Positions 25,099-34,125 of a DNA stretch of 64,000 nt are shown in pieces. Every line of letters starts with the position of its first letter. Position 1 is the first letter of the stretch. Both the position numbers and the translations under genes were made by a program. This stretch comes from an uncultured Chitinophagaceae bacterium (GTDB lineage: Bacteria > Bacteroidota > Bacteroidia > Chitinophagales > Chitinophagaceae), in assembly GCA_937873715.1 (NCBI GenBank), contig CALMYJ010000003.1, positions 496,001 to 560,000 on the forward strand, read 5' to 3'. The notes under the pieces are model-generated. The model had not been told where the DNA came from. It saw only the letters and a program-made list of their open reading frames with translations, and ran no database searches.

Positions 25099-26733
25099 AT
25101 GTACGACATACTACAACTGAACGACATGCTCGTTCCCGAACTGCAGGATATTGCAGAGCAACTTTCCATACCCGGTTTTAAAAAATTAGATAAACAGGAT
25201 CTTGTATATAAAATCCTGGACAAACAAGCAGTTATGAACCCAGAGATTAAGAACGAGGGCGAAGAAAAACCCAAACGCAAAAGAATAGCAAAGACTGCCG
25301 ATACAGACGACAGCGCCACAGCAGGCGAAAAAATTAAACTGCAGAAGAAAACAGATATCGGCACAGAAAAGAAAAAAGCAGCCAAAAAAGCAGAATTGGA
25401 CTTTCCTGAACCTGTTGCAGAAGCAGAGGAGGAGTTACAGCCTATTACAAGCGCCAATACTACCATCCCGGCAGCGATTGCATCTTTATTGCAGGAAGAA
25501 GATGAGGCCGACCTGCAACTACAGGAGGAACTGGAGCAGGTTGTACCACAGGCAGCACCTGCAGCACAGCCGGTTAAACAGGTACACCGTAAAGATTCGC
25601 AGGTATTTAATATCGAATTTGATGGCATAATACTGGGCGAAGGCGTGCTGGAAATGATGCCCGACGGGTATGGTTTTTTACGCAGCAGCGATTATAACTA
25701 CCTGTCATCTCCCGATGATATTTATGTGTCGCCATCACAGATAAAGCTTTTTGGTTTGAAAACCGGCGATACAGTGTATGGCTCGGTAAGGCCTCCAAAA
25801 GAAGGCGAAAAGTATTTTGCCCTGCTTAAAGTGGATACCATTAACGGCAAAAAGCCCGAAGAAGTAAGAGACAGGGTACCTTTTGATTACCTTACCCCGT
25901 TATTTCCTTACGAAAAACTGAACCTGTGTACCCGTGCTGATAATTACAGTACCAGGATTATGGATCTGTTTACCCCAATTGGTAAAGGGCAACGTGGCCT
26001 TATAGTGGCACAACCCAAAACCGGTAAAACCATGCTGCTGAAAGAAGTAGCCAATGCAATTGCCGAAAATCATCCGGAATGTTACCTGATGGTGGTGCTT
26101 GTAGATGAACGGCCTGAAGAGGTTACCGATATGGAACGCAGTGTAAAAGCCGAAGTAATCGCATCTACCTTTGATGAGCCTGCAGAAAAACATGTAAAAG
26201 TTTCTACTATAGCCCTGCAAAAAGCCAAGCGCCTGGTGGAGTGCGGCCATGATGTGGTGATATTGCTGGATAGTATTACCAGGCTGGCAAGGGCACACAA
26301 TACGGTAGCCCCATCGAGCGGTAAAGTGCTAAGCGGTGGTGTAGAAGCCAATGCCATGCAAAAACCCAAACAGTTTTTTGGCGCAGCCCGTAAAATAGAA
26401 AATGGCGGCTCACTAACCATCCTCGCTACAGCACTTGTTGATACCGGTAGTAAAATGGATGAAGTAATATTTGAAGAATTTAAAGGTACAGGCAATATGG
26501 AACTGCAGCTCGACCGCAAACTGAGCAACAGGCGTATTTACCCGGCTATCGACATAGTATCATCTTCTACCCGTAGAGATGATTTGCTGCTCGATAAAGA
26601 AGTATTTAGCAGGATGTGGGTACTCCGTAAGCACATGGCCGATATGAATACCGAAGAAGCAATTACGCTTTTGCTAAAAAATATGAAAGGCACAAAAGAC
26701 AATTCAGAGTTTTTAACCGGCATGAACGGCTAA
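25099..26733 (+). CDS. rho: Transcription termination factor Rho with long charged insertion
   Basis: 544 residues, about 125 more than E. coli Rho. Rho N-terminal SAP-like domain (1-45), then a Lys/Glu/Ala-rich insertion (about 48-165), the cold-shock-like RNA-binding domain (about 168-245, with GYGFLRS), GKGQRG (295-300), the P-loop AQPKTGKT (304-311) and the Q-loop/R-loop region with [11 protein letters not shown]. The RNA translocase terminates transcription of untranslated RNA. The insertion, common in Bacteroidota and some other phyla, is probably disordered and may bind RNA or phase-separate. It is followed by a strong intrinsic terminator. Confidence 0.97.
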   Translation: MYDILQLNDMLVPELQDIAEQLSIPGFKKLDKQDLVYKILDKQAVMNPEIKNEGEEKPKRKRIAKTADTDDSATAGEKIKLQKKTDIGTEKKKAAKKAELDFPEPVAEAEEELQPITSANTTIPAAIASLLQEEDEADLQLQEELEQVVPQAAPAAQPVKQVHRKDSQVFNIEFDGIILGEGVLEMMPDGYGFLRSSDYNYLSSPDDIYVSPSQIKLFGLKTGDTVYGSVRPPKEGEKYFALLKVDTINGKKPEEVRDRVPFDYLTPLFPYEKLNLCTRADNYSTRIMDLFTPIGKGQRGLIVAQPKTGKTMLLKEVANAIAENHPECYLMVVLVDERPEEVTDMERSVKAEVIASTFDEPAEKHVKVSTIALQKAKRLVECGHDVVILLDSITRLARAHNTVAPSSGKVLSGGVEANAMQKPKQFFGAARKIENGGSLTILATALVDTGSKMDEVIFEEFKGTGNMELQLDRKLSNRRIYPAIDIVSSSTRRDDLLLDKEVFSRMWVLRKHMADMNTEEAITLLLKNMKGTKDNSEFLTGMNG

Positions 26734-26753
26734 TATAACATGTTTAACACATC

Positions 26754-26784
26754 AACCGCCGGAATATATTTCGGCGGTTTTTTT
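26754..26784 (+). terminator. Intrinsic terminator after rho
   Basis: A perfect 8-bp GC-rich stem (AACCGCCG / CGGCGGTT) with a 10-base loop, followed by a run of Ts, 20 bases after the rho stop codon. Textbook intrinsic terminator. Confidence 0.88.
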
Positions 26785-26901
26785 ATTGAGATACAACTGC
26801 TTTCAAAAAAGCCTTTCTGTTTGAAACCACACCCAATGCGATTATCATTTACCTTTAACCACAATTATTGCACTCTGACACAAACACCCCCTTGCTTCAG
26901 A

Positions 26902-28305
26902 ATGAAAACATTAAAAAGTACAATTCTCTTTCTTACAGGTATACTTATGTCGGCGCTGGTATTGGCACAACAACCCGATATTACCGGTGTGTGGAAAGGC
27001 GAACTGATATTTAAAGACAGCATAGTGGTGCATTTACCTTACGAAATAGCAGTAAGTGAAAATAAAAATAAACTGCAGGGTTACTCCCGGATTACTTTTC
27101 ATGCCAATGGAAAAGATGAATTTGGCATACAAAACTTCAGCATAAAATGGGAGGGTGATGAAGTAATCATGGAAGACGAAGGGTTTATCGAGCATGGCTT
27201 TTCAGCTAACCCTTCGAAGCATGTAAAAAAAACACTGGTGATGAAGTTAGTGGTATCCGACACCGAGATGATACTTTCCGGCGACTGGAGTACCAACCGT
27301 ACCCGCCGGTATATGAAGCAGGCCAGTGGCACCGTACAGCTTAAAAGACGGGTTGATTTTAAAGCCTCCGAACTGGTAAAACGACTGGATACCCTTAAAA
27401 TTGCCGAAACACTTTCCTTTATCAACCGCCCCGAAGAAAGCTTTGTAGTGAAGCCGGCACCAAGGCCGGAAATCAAAAAAGAAACCACACCGGTAGTTGT
27501 ATTGGTGCCGCCAGTTGCCGAGCCGGATGCAATTCCCGAAGAACCTGAACTGATTATTCCTCGGCTAACCGGCACCGTTACTATTGTCAAAATCCCCATC
27601 GATAAAAAACGACAGCCGGCTGTAACCAAAATTGCAAGGCCAACGGCACAACAGAAAACAAAGATGGATGCCCTGGCTAAAACAGTACTAAAACCAATTC
27701 CAAAGCCTGAAGTGCCGCCCCCTGTGGCTAAACCTGTTCAGCCAGTTACCGTGGCAGCAGTTACACCACAGCCGGAAAAAAAAGCAGCAGCAAATACCAC
27801 AGCACCTACCCGGCAGGAGCCTGTGGCAAAAAAGGCTGACCCACCTGTTGCAACCACGCCGCAAAAACCAGCAGACGTTGCCGCAGTGCAACCCAGGCCC
27901 GATTTGCCTAAGCCGGCATTTGTTGCACCATCGGCCACAGTTGGTGCTGCTGAGATTGATAAAAGAATAACCAAAACCGACCAGTCGGTGTACTTTGAAA
28001 CCGACAGCCTTGTACTTACCCTTTACGATAATGGTGAAGTAGATGGCGATATTGTTACCGTATTGATGAATGGCAATGTGATTTTTTCTAAAGTATTACT
28101 CACCACAAAACCAAATACGAAAACGATTTACATTACGCCAGACATGGATTCGGTAAATCTGGTGATGTATGCTGAAAGCCTTGGTGATATACCACCCAAT
28201 ACCGGCCTGCTGATAGTGAATGATGGAGAAAAAAGATACGATGTACGTTTTAGTGCCGACCTTAAAACCAATGCCGGTATTATTTTAAGAAGACGAAAGG
28301 GGTAG
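26902..28305 (+). CDS. Exported protein with Pro-rich linker and conserved C-terminal domain, function unknown
   Basis: 467 residues from the ATG at 26902, which gives a clear signal peptide (cleavage near LAQ); the frame upstream runs back into the rho terminator and is not coding. An N-terminal beta domain (about 25-150, starting DITGVWKGEL) is followed by a Pro/Ala/Lys-rich linker (about 190-350) that could span the periplasm like TonB, then a C-terminal beta domain (about 355-467) with LYDNGEVDGD and NTGLLIVNDG. I recognise the latter as a recurrent Chitinophagaceae family of unknown role. Envelope location is supported; function is not. Confidence 0.7.
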   Translation: MKTLKSTILFLTGILMSALVLAQQPDITGVWKGELIFKDSIVVHLPYEIAVSENKNKLQGYSRITFHANGKDEFGIQNFSIKWEGDEVIMEDEGFIEHGFSANPSKHVKKTLVMKLVVSDTEMILSGDWSTNRTRRYMKQASGTVQLKRRVDFKASELVKRLDTLKIAETLSFINRPEESFVVKPAPRPEIKKETTPVVVLVPPVAEPDAIPEEPELIIPRLTGTVTIVKIPIDKKRQPAVTKIARPTAQQKTKMDALAKTVLKPIPKPEVPPPVAKPVQPVTVAAVTPQPEKKAAANTTAPTRQEPVAKKADPPVATTPQKPADVAAVQPRPDLPKPAFVAPSATVGAAEIDKRITKTDQSVYFETDSLVLTLYDNGEVDGDIVTVLMNGNVIFSKVLLTTKPNTKTIYITPDMDSVNLVMYAESLGDIPPNTGLLIVNDGEKRYDVRFSADLKTNAGIILRRRKG

Positions 28306-28314
28306 CTCCGGAAT

Positions 28315-28551
28315 TTAAGCCCCTGCAATACTATCAATTGCAGCGGCTAATTGCCGGTCTTTATCCGTTACGATATTACCGGCATCATGCGTACTCAGCC
28401 ATATCTCTACTTTGTTGTACACATTCGTCCAAAGCGGATGATGATTGGCTTTTTCAGCAGCAATTGCCACCCTCGTCATAAAAGCAAATGCTTCAGAAAA
28501 ATTGCTAAACTCAAACTTACGGTAAAGGGTATTTTTTTCTTCTGTCCACAT
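28315..28551 (-). CDS. phhB: Pterin-4a-carbinolamine dehydratase-like protein
   Basis: 78 residues with the family signature EKANHHPLW...YNKVEIWLSTHDAGN, including the paired His that dehydrate 4a-hydroxytetrahydrobiopterin. The protein is short but complete for this family. No phenylalanine hydroxylase is in the window, so it may serve another pterin pathway or act as a moonlighting regulator. Third gene of a minus-strand set after the M28 peptidase and the IPExxxVDY protein (gap of 31 bases). Confidence 0.85.
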   Translation of the reverse strand: MWTEEKNTLYRKFEFSNFSEAFAFMTRVAIAAEKANHHPLWTNVYNKVEIWLSTHDAGNIVTDKDRQLAAAIDSIAGA

Positions 28552-28582
28552 AACATGTATTTATTTGAAAGCAATATTGTAT

Positions 28583-29020
28583 TTAAAATACCAGGTGTTG
28601 CTTGTTTTTAATTTTATCTGTTTTTACTTCGGTTACCAGTTGCACACCATCCAGTTTTTTCAGTGATTTTATTAAAGCGTCAATTACTTCCGTGCCCGGC
28701 CTGTCGCCTTTAATCAGCCATAAATAATCAAAATGCTTTACTTCGGGCAGCAGGTATTCGCCGTCGTGCTGGTTTTTGTACAGGTAATGTGCCAGTTGTA
28801 CATTAGGCACTTTATACTCATACATCGAAAAAAAATAATCCCGTCCTTTTTTGCTCAGTTGTATTTCCATTTCATGCTTTATCCTGAAACAAAACCCAAG
28901 CGCCTGGTTTATTTCCCAGCAAAAGGTATGTTTATGGATGGGTGCAACAATACCCAGCAACAGGCAGTCTTCAAAAAATTCCTGTGCCATCGTTTCATTA
29001 TCAAGAATCAGTCGCATCAA
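28583..29020 (-). CDS. IPExxxVDY family protein, function unknown
   Basis: 145 residues, no signal peptide or membrane segment. It carries LPEVKHFDY, the variant here of the IPExxxVDY motif that names this Bacteroidota-restricted family; mixed alpha/beta composition. Cytoplasmic, no known activity. It lies 8 bases downstream of the M28 peptidase gene, so both are probably one transcript. The start may be Met1 or Met2 (adjacent). Confidence 0.8.
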   Translation of the reverse strand: MMRLILDNETMAQEFFEDCLLLGIVAPIHKHTFCWEINQALGFCFRIKHEMEIQLSKKGRDYFFSMYEYKVPNVQLAHYLYKNQHDGEYLLPEVKHFDYLWLIKGDRPGTEVIDALIKSLKKLDGVQLVTEVKTDKIKNKQHLVF

Positions 29021-29028
29021 ATGGTGTG

Positions 29029-30663
29029 TTAAAATATAATATCAAAGCTCAGTATGTCATTACCCCGTTTCACTTTTACAGTTGTGGCATCACCCTTTTT
29101 AAATTTACTCAATGCCTGCATATAGGTTTCCACATCGGTAAAGCTGTATTGGCCAAGCTGTAGCAGCACATCACCTGCTTTAATGCCCGCTTTTTGTGCA
29201 ATTTTTCCTTCACTTACGCCATCTGCCCTTACACCGCTGCCGCTATAGGTATAGTCGGGCATAATGCCCAGCGTTACTTTAAAACTTGTTTTGCTGCCCA
29301 TAGCCGCTTCCCTTGTTTTTGTAAACGGAATTTTACCGCTTTTATCCAGCCGCTCAATAATGCTGTACACAAATTTTACTACCTGCAGTTCGCCGCTGTA
29401 ATTTATTTTTTCAGCATCATCGCCGGGTTTGTGATAATCGCTATGCAGGCCGGTAAAGAAAAATAGTACAGGAATATCCTTTCGGTAAAATGATGTATGG
29501 TCGCTTGGGCCGGTACCGCTGCTGTCAATTTTTACGGTAAAATACTTGTGCTTTGTTTGCACTGCATCTGCCCATAGCGGCGAAGTGCCATAGCCGCCCA
29601 CAGTAAGTGCATGGGTACTATCATTTAGCCTGCCCACCATATCCATATTGAGCATATAGTTAACCACTGATAAATCTACAGTAGGATTATCGGCAAAAAA
29701 TTTTGAACCGTATAAACCCAGTTCTTCGCCCGAAAATGCAATAAGCAGGTAGTTATTATTTTTGAGTTTGGCGTTTTTCAACATATTGCCCAATTCTATC
29801 AGGGCTGCTGTGCCACTGGCGTTATCATCAGCACCGTTGTGAATCATTTTTTCTTCACCGGCATATAAAGAGTTGTTGTCTTCGCCATACCCCAGGTGAT
29901 CGTAGTGGGCGCCAAGTACCACAGTAGTGGGGGCATGGTTATTTATAAATGCGGCTACATTATGCCCATATCTTTTTTTATCCTCAATCATTACTTTAAG
30001 CTGTATATCCAGTGGCATGGTTTCGTCATTCAGGCATTTTTGTTTACCCGTGCTGGCTATATACAGCACCGGGATGGGGGTAATGTCGCTTTTGTCTTTT
30101 GGTTCAAATTTCAGCCCGTCTTCAATCCCCGAAGTATTACAGATGATAAATGCAGCAGCGCCTTTTTGTGCGGCAGCCAGCGCCTGCGTTTTTACGGCCT
30201 CCCTTACATCAAAATGCGGATTATGTGCGTTGGCCTCCAGCAGTTCTTTAATATCAAAAAACCAGGGGCTGCCACTTTCATGCAGTGCAAGGGCACCTGT
30301 AGCTTCAAGCGAAGTGTTCGGGCTATAGGCCAGCGGAAAAAAATCTTTATGCAATTTGAGGTCGTGCCCGTTAATAATCAGGTGCGATGAAGGGTTCACC
30401 ATTTTGCCTTCATTAATTTCAAAAGCCTGCAGGTAGCCATTAGTGCCTTTTGGTTCAAGGCCGGCTTTTTCAAAAGCAGCGCTGATGTAAGTATAAGCCA
30501 GTTGTTCACCAGTAGTGCCCGCCCGGCGCCCCTCCAGTTTATCACTGGCCAGGTAGTTAACATGTTCCTGGAGGTTGTTTATAACATGCCTGTCTTTTTT
30601 ATTGAGTTTTTGGGCATAGGTAAATTGAATCGATAACAGGAGTAAGAGGTAAAAATGTTTCAT
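29029..30663 (-). CDS. Exported M28-family metallopeptidase with PA and PDZ domains
   Basis: 544 residues with a signal peptide (cleavage near TYAQ). A PA (protease-associated) segment (about 100-225) is inserted before the M28 zinc-peptidase core: GAHYDHLG (metal His/Asp), NGADDNASG, FSGEELGLYGS (catalytic Glu) and SDHTSFYR. The last 90 residues form a PDZ domain (AGIKAGDVLLQLG). It would trim peptides in the periplasm. An exact TAnnTTTG element with a TTG 22 bases further upstream precedes it. Confidence 0.92.
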   Translation of the reverse strand: MKHFYLLLLLSIQFTYAQKLNKKDRHVINNLQEHVNYLASDKLEGRRAGTTGEQLAYTYISAAFEKAGLEPKGTNGYLQAFEINEGKMVNPSSHLIINGHDLKLHKDFFPLAYSPNTSLEATGALALHESGSPWFFDIKELLEANAHNPHFDVREAVKTQALAAAQKGAAAFIICNTSGIEDGLKFEPKDKSDITPIPVLYIASTGKQKCLNDETMPLDIQLKVMIEDKKRYGHNVAAFINNHAPTTVVLGAHYDHLGYGEDNNSLYAGEEKMIHNGADDNASGTAALIELGNMLKNAKLKNNNYLLIAFSGEELGLYGSKFFADNPTVDLSVVNYMLNMDMVGRLNDSTHALTVGGYGTSPLWADAVQTKHKYFTVKIDSSGTGPSDHTSFYRKDIPVLFFFTGLHSDYHKPGDDAEKINYSGELQVVKFVYSIIERLDKSGKIPFTKTREAAMGSKTSFKVTLGIMPDYTYSGSGVRADGVSEGKIAQKAGIKAGDVLLQLGQYSFTDVETYMQALSKFKKGDATTVKVKRGNDILSFDIIF

Positions 30664-30682
30664 AACACTTATTTGAAGCGCT

Positions 30683-30715
30683 CAAAGATATAAGCCAATC
30701 AATTATTTTTTTCAA
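30683..30715 (-). promoter_or_regulatory. Promoter of the M28 peptidase operon
   Basis: Minus strand: TTG (30713-30715) and TATCTTTG (30683-30690, exact TAnnTTTG) separated by 22 bases, 20 bases upstream of the ATG. The best complete two-part match to the Bacteroidota promoter consensus in this window. Confidence 0.55.
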
Positions 30716-30818
30716 AAGAGCAAAGGATAAGCCAAACTATGGCCTGCAGGTTATCAGTACCTTAACTTTACCCGGTGCGGCTTTTCTGATTTCGTAATCA
30801 TAAACCAGTTGCGGCCTG

Positions 30819-30826
30819 TACTTTTG
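30819..30826 (+). promoter_or_regulatory. Candidate -7 element of feoB
   Basis: TACTTTTG, an exact TAnnTTTG match, only 13 bases before the TTG proposed as the feoB start. It would give a leader of a few bases and rules against the in-frame TTG further upstream at 30809. Confidence 0.4.
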
Positions 30827-30838
30827 CACACATTTATT

Positions 30839-32953
30839 TTGTCAGCAACCATCAACATAGCACTCACGGGTAATCCCAATTGCGGTAAAAGTTCCCTCTT
30901 TAACGTACTTACCGGTCTTCGGCAAAAAGTAGGAAATTTTCCTGGGGTAACGGTAGATAAAAAAACCGGGCAATGTTTACTCGGCGATAAACTTACGGCC
31001 AATATTATTGATTTGCCGGGCACCTATAGCCTTTACCCCCGCCGTGCCGATGAGTGGGTGGCTTACAGGGTGCTGATGCAGCAGGATGAAACCGTAAAAC
31101 CCGATATTGTACTGCTGGTAGCCGATGCCAGCAACCTTAAACGCAACCTGCTTTTTTGCTCACAAATCATCGACCTCAAAATACCCGTAGTAGTTGTACT
31201 CACCATGATGGATATTGCAGCGGGCAAGGGCATAAAAATTGATATTGCCGGGTTGGAGAGAGAGCTGGGCGTACCGGTACTGGCGGTAAATCCACGCAAA
31301 ACAAAAGGGATAGCCGAGCTGAAAAAATTATTGGAAAAAACAGTTAAAGCACATTTTAATAATCCCCGTCCATTTATAAATAGTAAAGCGCTGGCAGAGG
31401 GAGCCGTTAATGGCATAACACAGCTTCTCCCGGGTATCAGCAGTTATAAAGCACTGCACCTGCTGTGTAACCACGAGCAGTTTAATTTTTCGCCGGAGCT
31501 GCAGGAAAAAATTGAAGCCACCGAAGCACAACACCAGTTCAACCCCACCAAAGTACAGGCAGAAGAAATAATGCAGCGCTACAGCCGTATACGCCATATC
31601 ATGCAACAGGCGGTGGTTGAAGAGGGCCCTTTGGCCAAAGAGTTGCTTACCGAGCGCCTCGATAAAATACTGCTACACCGCCGTTGGGGATATTTAATTT
31701 TACTCCTGGTGCTTTTGTTCATGTTTCAAAGTGTGTTTTGGCTGGCACAATACCCAATGGATGGTATTGAGTGGTTTTTTGGCAGGGCCTCCGGCTGGCT
31801 GGGTGATACTTTACCAGTAGCATGGTGGAGTAACCTGCTGATTAACGGAGTGCTGGCGGGCCTTAGCGGCATACTGGTTTTTGTGCCACAAATAATGATA
31901 CTGTTTGGCCTTATTACCATTTTGGAAGATACCGGCTATATGGCAAGGATTAGCTTTTTAACCGATAAGCTGATGCGAAAAGCCGGGCTGAATGGTAAAA
32001 GCGTAATGCCCATGATTAGCGGCTATGCCTGTGCCGTACCGGCAATTATGACGGCCAGGAATATTGAGAATAAAAAGGAGCGGTTACTTACCATTTTAAT
32101 AACCCCCTTAATGAGTTGCAGCGCCCGGCTGCCGGTGTACAGCATTTTAATTGCATTAGTTATCCCTTCAAAATTATATTTTGGTTTTTTGAGCCTGCAG
32201 GGCTTGGTGATGATGGGGTTGTACCTGGCAGGTACAGCAGTAGCCCTGATGATGGCGTATGTACTAAAATGGTTTATACATATTAAAGAACGAAGTTTTT
32301 TTATACTGGAACTACCGGTATACCATAGCCCAAGATGGAAAAATGCCCTGGTAACTATGGTAGAAAAGGCAAAAATATTTGTATTTGATGCCGGCAAGGT
32401 GATTATGGTCATTAGTCTTTTGCTATGGTTGCTGAGCAGCTTTGGCCCCGGCAGCCAAATGCTGGAAGCAGAAAAAAAGTATGAACAGTTAATTGCCGCT
32501 CAACCGGAAAAGGCAGAAGAATTATCCCGCCTGCAAAAAACCGAGATGCTGCAAAATTCTTATGCAGGGGTATTAGGGAAATCTATTGAACCGGTAATAC
32601 AACCGCTGGGATACGATTGGAAGATTGGCATAGCGCTCATTACCTCGTTTGCTGCAAGGGAAGTATTTGTAGGCACTATGGCCACACTGTACAGTGTAGG
32701 CGAAGATGCCGATACCGAAACCACCTTGCGGCAGAAAATGGCCGCTGCCACCCGGCCGGATGGCACAAAGGTATATACCCTTGCAACCGGTCTTTCACTC
32801 ATGGTGTTTTATGTATTTGCCATGCAGTGCATGAGTACCCTTGCCGTAGTAAAACGTGAAACCAAAAGCTGGAAATGGCCCATCATCCAACTGCTGTATA
32901 TGACGGCGCTTGCCTACCTGCTGAGCCTTTTGGTATACATGGTTTTTAAGTAA
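30839..32953 (+). CDS. feoB: Ferrous iron transport protein B
   Basis: 704 residues from TTG 30839. The N-terminal G domain has GNPNCGKSS (G1), DLPGTYSL (G3) and TMMD (G4-like), then the guanine-dissociation-inhibitor-like helical region and a membrane part with about eight helices and the Gate motifs including SGYACAVPAIM and LITSFAAREVFVG. GTP-gated Fe2+ uptake across the inner membrane. There is no in-frame ATG near the expected start; the family begins at INIALTGNP, and TTG 30839 fits it and the promoter. No feoA is fused or adjacent. Confidence 0.93.
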   Translation: MSATINIALTGNPNCGKSSLFNVLTGLRQKVGNFPGVTVDKKTGQCLLGDKLTANIIDLPGTYSLYPRRADEWVAYRVLMQQDETVKPDIVLLVADASNLKRNLLFCSQIIDLKIPVVVVLTMMDIAAGKGIKIDIAGLERELGVPVLAVNPRKTKGIAELKKLLEKTVKAHFNNPRPFINSKALAEGAVNGITQLLPGISSYKALHLLCNHEQFNFSPELQEKIEATEAQHQFNPTKVQAEEIMQRYSRIRHIMQQAVVEEGPLAKELLTERLDKILLHRRWGYLILLLVLLFMFQSVFWLAQYPMDGIEWFFGRASGWLGDTLPVAWWSNLLINGVLAGLSGILVFVPQIMILFGLITILEDTGYMARISFLTDKLMRKAGLNGKSVMPMISGYACAVPAIMTARNIENKKERLLTILITPLMSCSARLPVYSILIALVIPSKLYFGFLSLQGLVMMGLYLAGTAVALMMAYVLKWFIHIKERSFFILELPVYHSPRWKNALVTMVEKAKIFVFDAGKVIMVISLLLWLLSSFGPGSQMLEAEKKYEQLIAAQPEKAEELSRLQKTEMLQNSYAGVLGKSIEPVIQPLGYDWKIGIALITSFAAREVFVGTMATLYSVGEDADTETTLRQKMAAATRPDGTKVYTLATGLSLMVFYVFAMQCMSTLAVVKRETKSWKWPIIQLLYMTALAYLLSLLVYMVFK

Positions 32954-33022
32954 GTAAAAATTATTGTACCACACTATTGTAAACATACCCCCAGCCTGCC
33001 GGTACCTGCTATACATACACAA

Positions 33023-33042
33023 GCCCCGGACAACTCCGGGGC
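33023..33042. repeat. GC-rich hairpin between feoB and lptB
   Basis: GCCCCGGA and TCCGGGGC, an 8-bp perfect stem with a 4-base loop, about 70 bases after feoB in a 294-base gap. No T run follows on either strand, so termination would have to be Rho-assisted or the hairpin has another role. The remainder of the gap shows nothing convincing beyond AT-rich sequence. Confidence 0.45.
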
Positions 33043-33247
33043 CAGTGTTCATAAACCATAACCAATAAAACCTGTATGCTATTATTATGAGTACAAATAA
33101 AATATTGTATTTAAAGCAGGCGCTGAAATAAAAAATACAAACACAATACCAGTTGTACAAATCCAAAAAGCTATTAGGTAAAGTTTAACAAATGGCTCCG
33201 GCAGGTTGCCTGCAGGTATATTTAAGCAAACCACTACTTTTACAGCA

Positions 33248-34015
33248 ATGAGTATAAGTATACAAACCAAAAACCTGGTAAAACGCTACGGTAGCCGAAC
33301 GGTGGTGAATGATGTATCCTTCGAGGTAAAGCAGGGCGAAATAGTGGGCTTGCTTGGTCCAAATGGTGCCGGCAAAACAACGTCGTTTTACCAGGTGGTA
33401 GGGCTGGTAAAACCAGATGAAGGCGCTGTTTTTTTAGACAATGAAGATATTACCCGGCTGCCCATGTACAAAAGGGCCAAAAAGGGTATTGGCTACCTGC
33501 CGCAGGAAGCCAGCGTATTTCGCAAACTGAGTGTGGAAGACAATATTGCGGCAGTGCTCGAAATGACAGATATCAGTAAGGCGCAACAAAAAGATAAATT
33601 AGAACAACTGCTCAACGAGTTCAGGCTGCAAAAGGTTCGTAAAAACAATGGCGATACCCTCAGTGGCGGCGAAAGAAGAAGAACAGAAATAGCCAGGGCA
33701 CTTGCTGTAGACCCTAAGTTTTTTTTGCTGGATGAACCCTTTGCCGGTGTAGATCCCATTGCCGTAGAAGATATACAGGCTATTGTGGCAAAACTGAAGT
33801 ACCGAAATATCGGGATACTCATAACCGATCATAATGTAAACGAAACCCTCTCCATTTGCGACAGGGCCTACCTGCTGATTGATGGCCGTATATTTAAGCA
33901 TGGCACTGCCGAAGAGCTGGCCGCTGATGAACAGGTGAGGCGGTTGTACCTGGGCCGCAACTTTGAGCTAAAGCGTAAAGATTACCTGCACCAAGAGGCA
34001 CAAAATAACAGTTGA
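33248..34015 (+). CDS. lptB: LPS export ABC transporter ATPase
   Basis: 255 residues from the ATG at 33248 (the frame extends 14 codons upstream but without homology). Walker [11 protein letters not shown] loop LPQEASVF, signature LSGGERRR, Walker [14 protein letters not shown] and the H-loop His in ITDHNVNET are all present, the last two in the LptB-specific form. It drives LptFG-mediated transfer of lipopolysaccharide from the inner membrane to the Lpt bridge. The other lpt genes are not in the window. Confidence 0.95.
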   Translation: MSISIQTKNLVKRYGSRTVVNDVSFEVKQGEIVGLLGPNGAGKTTSFYQVVGLVKPDEGAVFLDNEDITRLPMYKRAKKGIGYLPQEASVFRKLSVEDNIAAVLEMTDISKAQQKDKLEQLLNEFRLQKVRKNNGDTLSGGERRRTEIARALAVDPKFFLLDEPFAGVDPIAVEDIQAIVAKLKYRNIGILITDHNVNETLSICDRAYLLIDGRIFKHGTAEELAADEQVRRLYLGRNFELKRKDYLHQEAQNNS

Positions 34016-34125
34016 CAAACTTTTTCCTTCACATGACTGCCGGTACAGCCAGTACACACGCTACTATAGGGCGGCGTAGTACACTTTTTTACTTTCGCTG
34101 CATTTGTGTATTTTGCTATGCATAA

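Noticed and set aside
26740..26901. Upstream extension of the Pro-rich exported protein
   Set aside because: The extension passes through the intrinsic terminator of rho and would place residues before a clear signal peptide.
33085..33270. Hydrophobic 61-residue minus-strand frame over the lptB start
   Set aside because: It overlaps the lptB N-terminus, has no promoter or family, and its hydrophobicity is what a reverse-strand AT-rich frame gives by chance.
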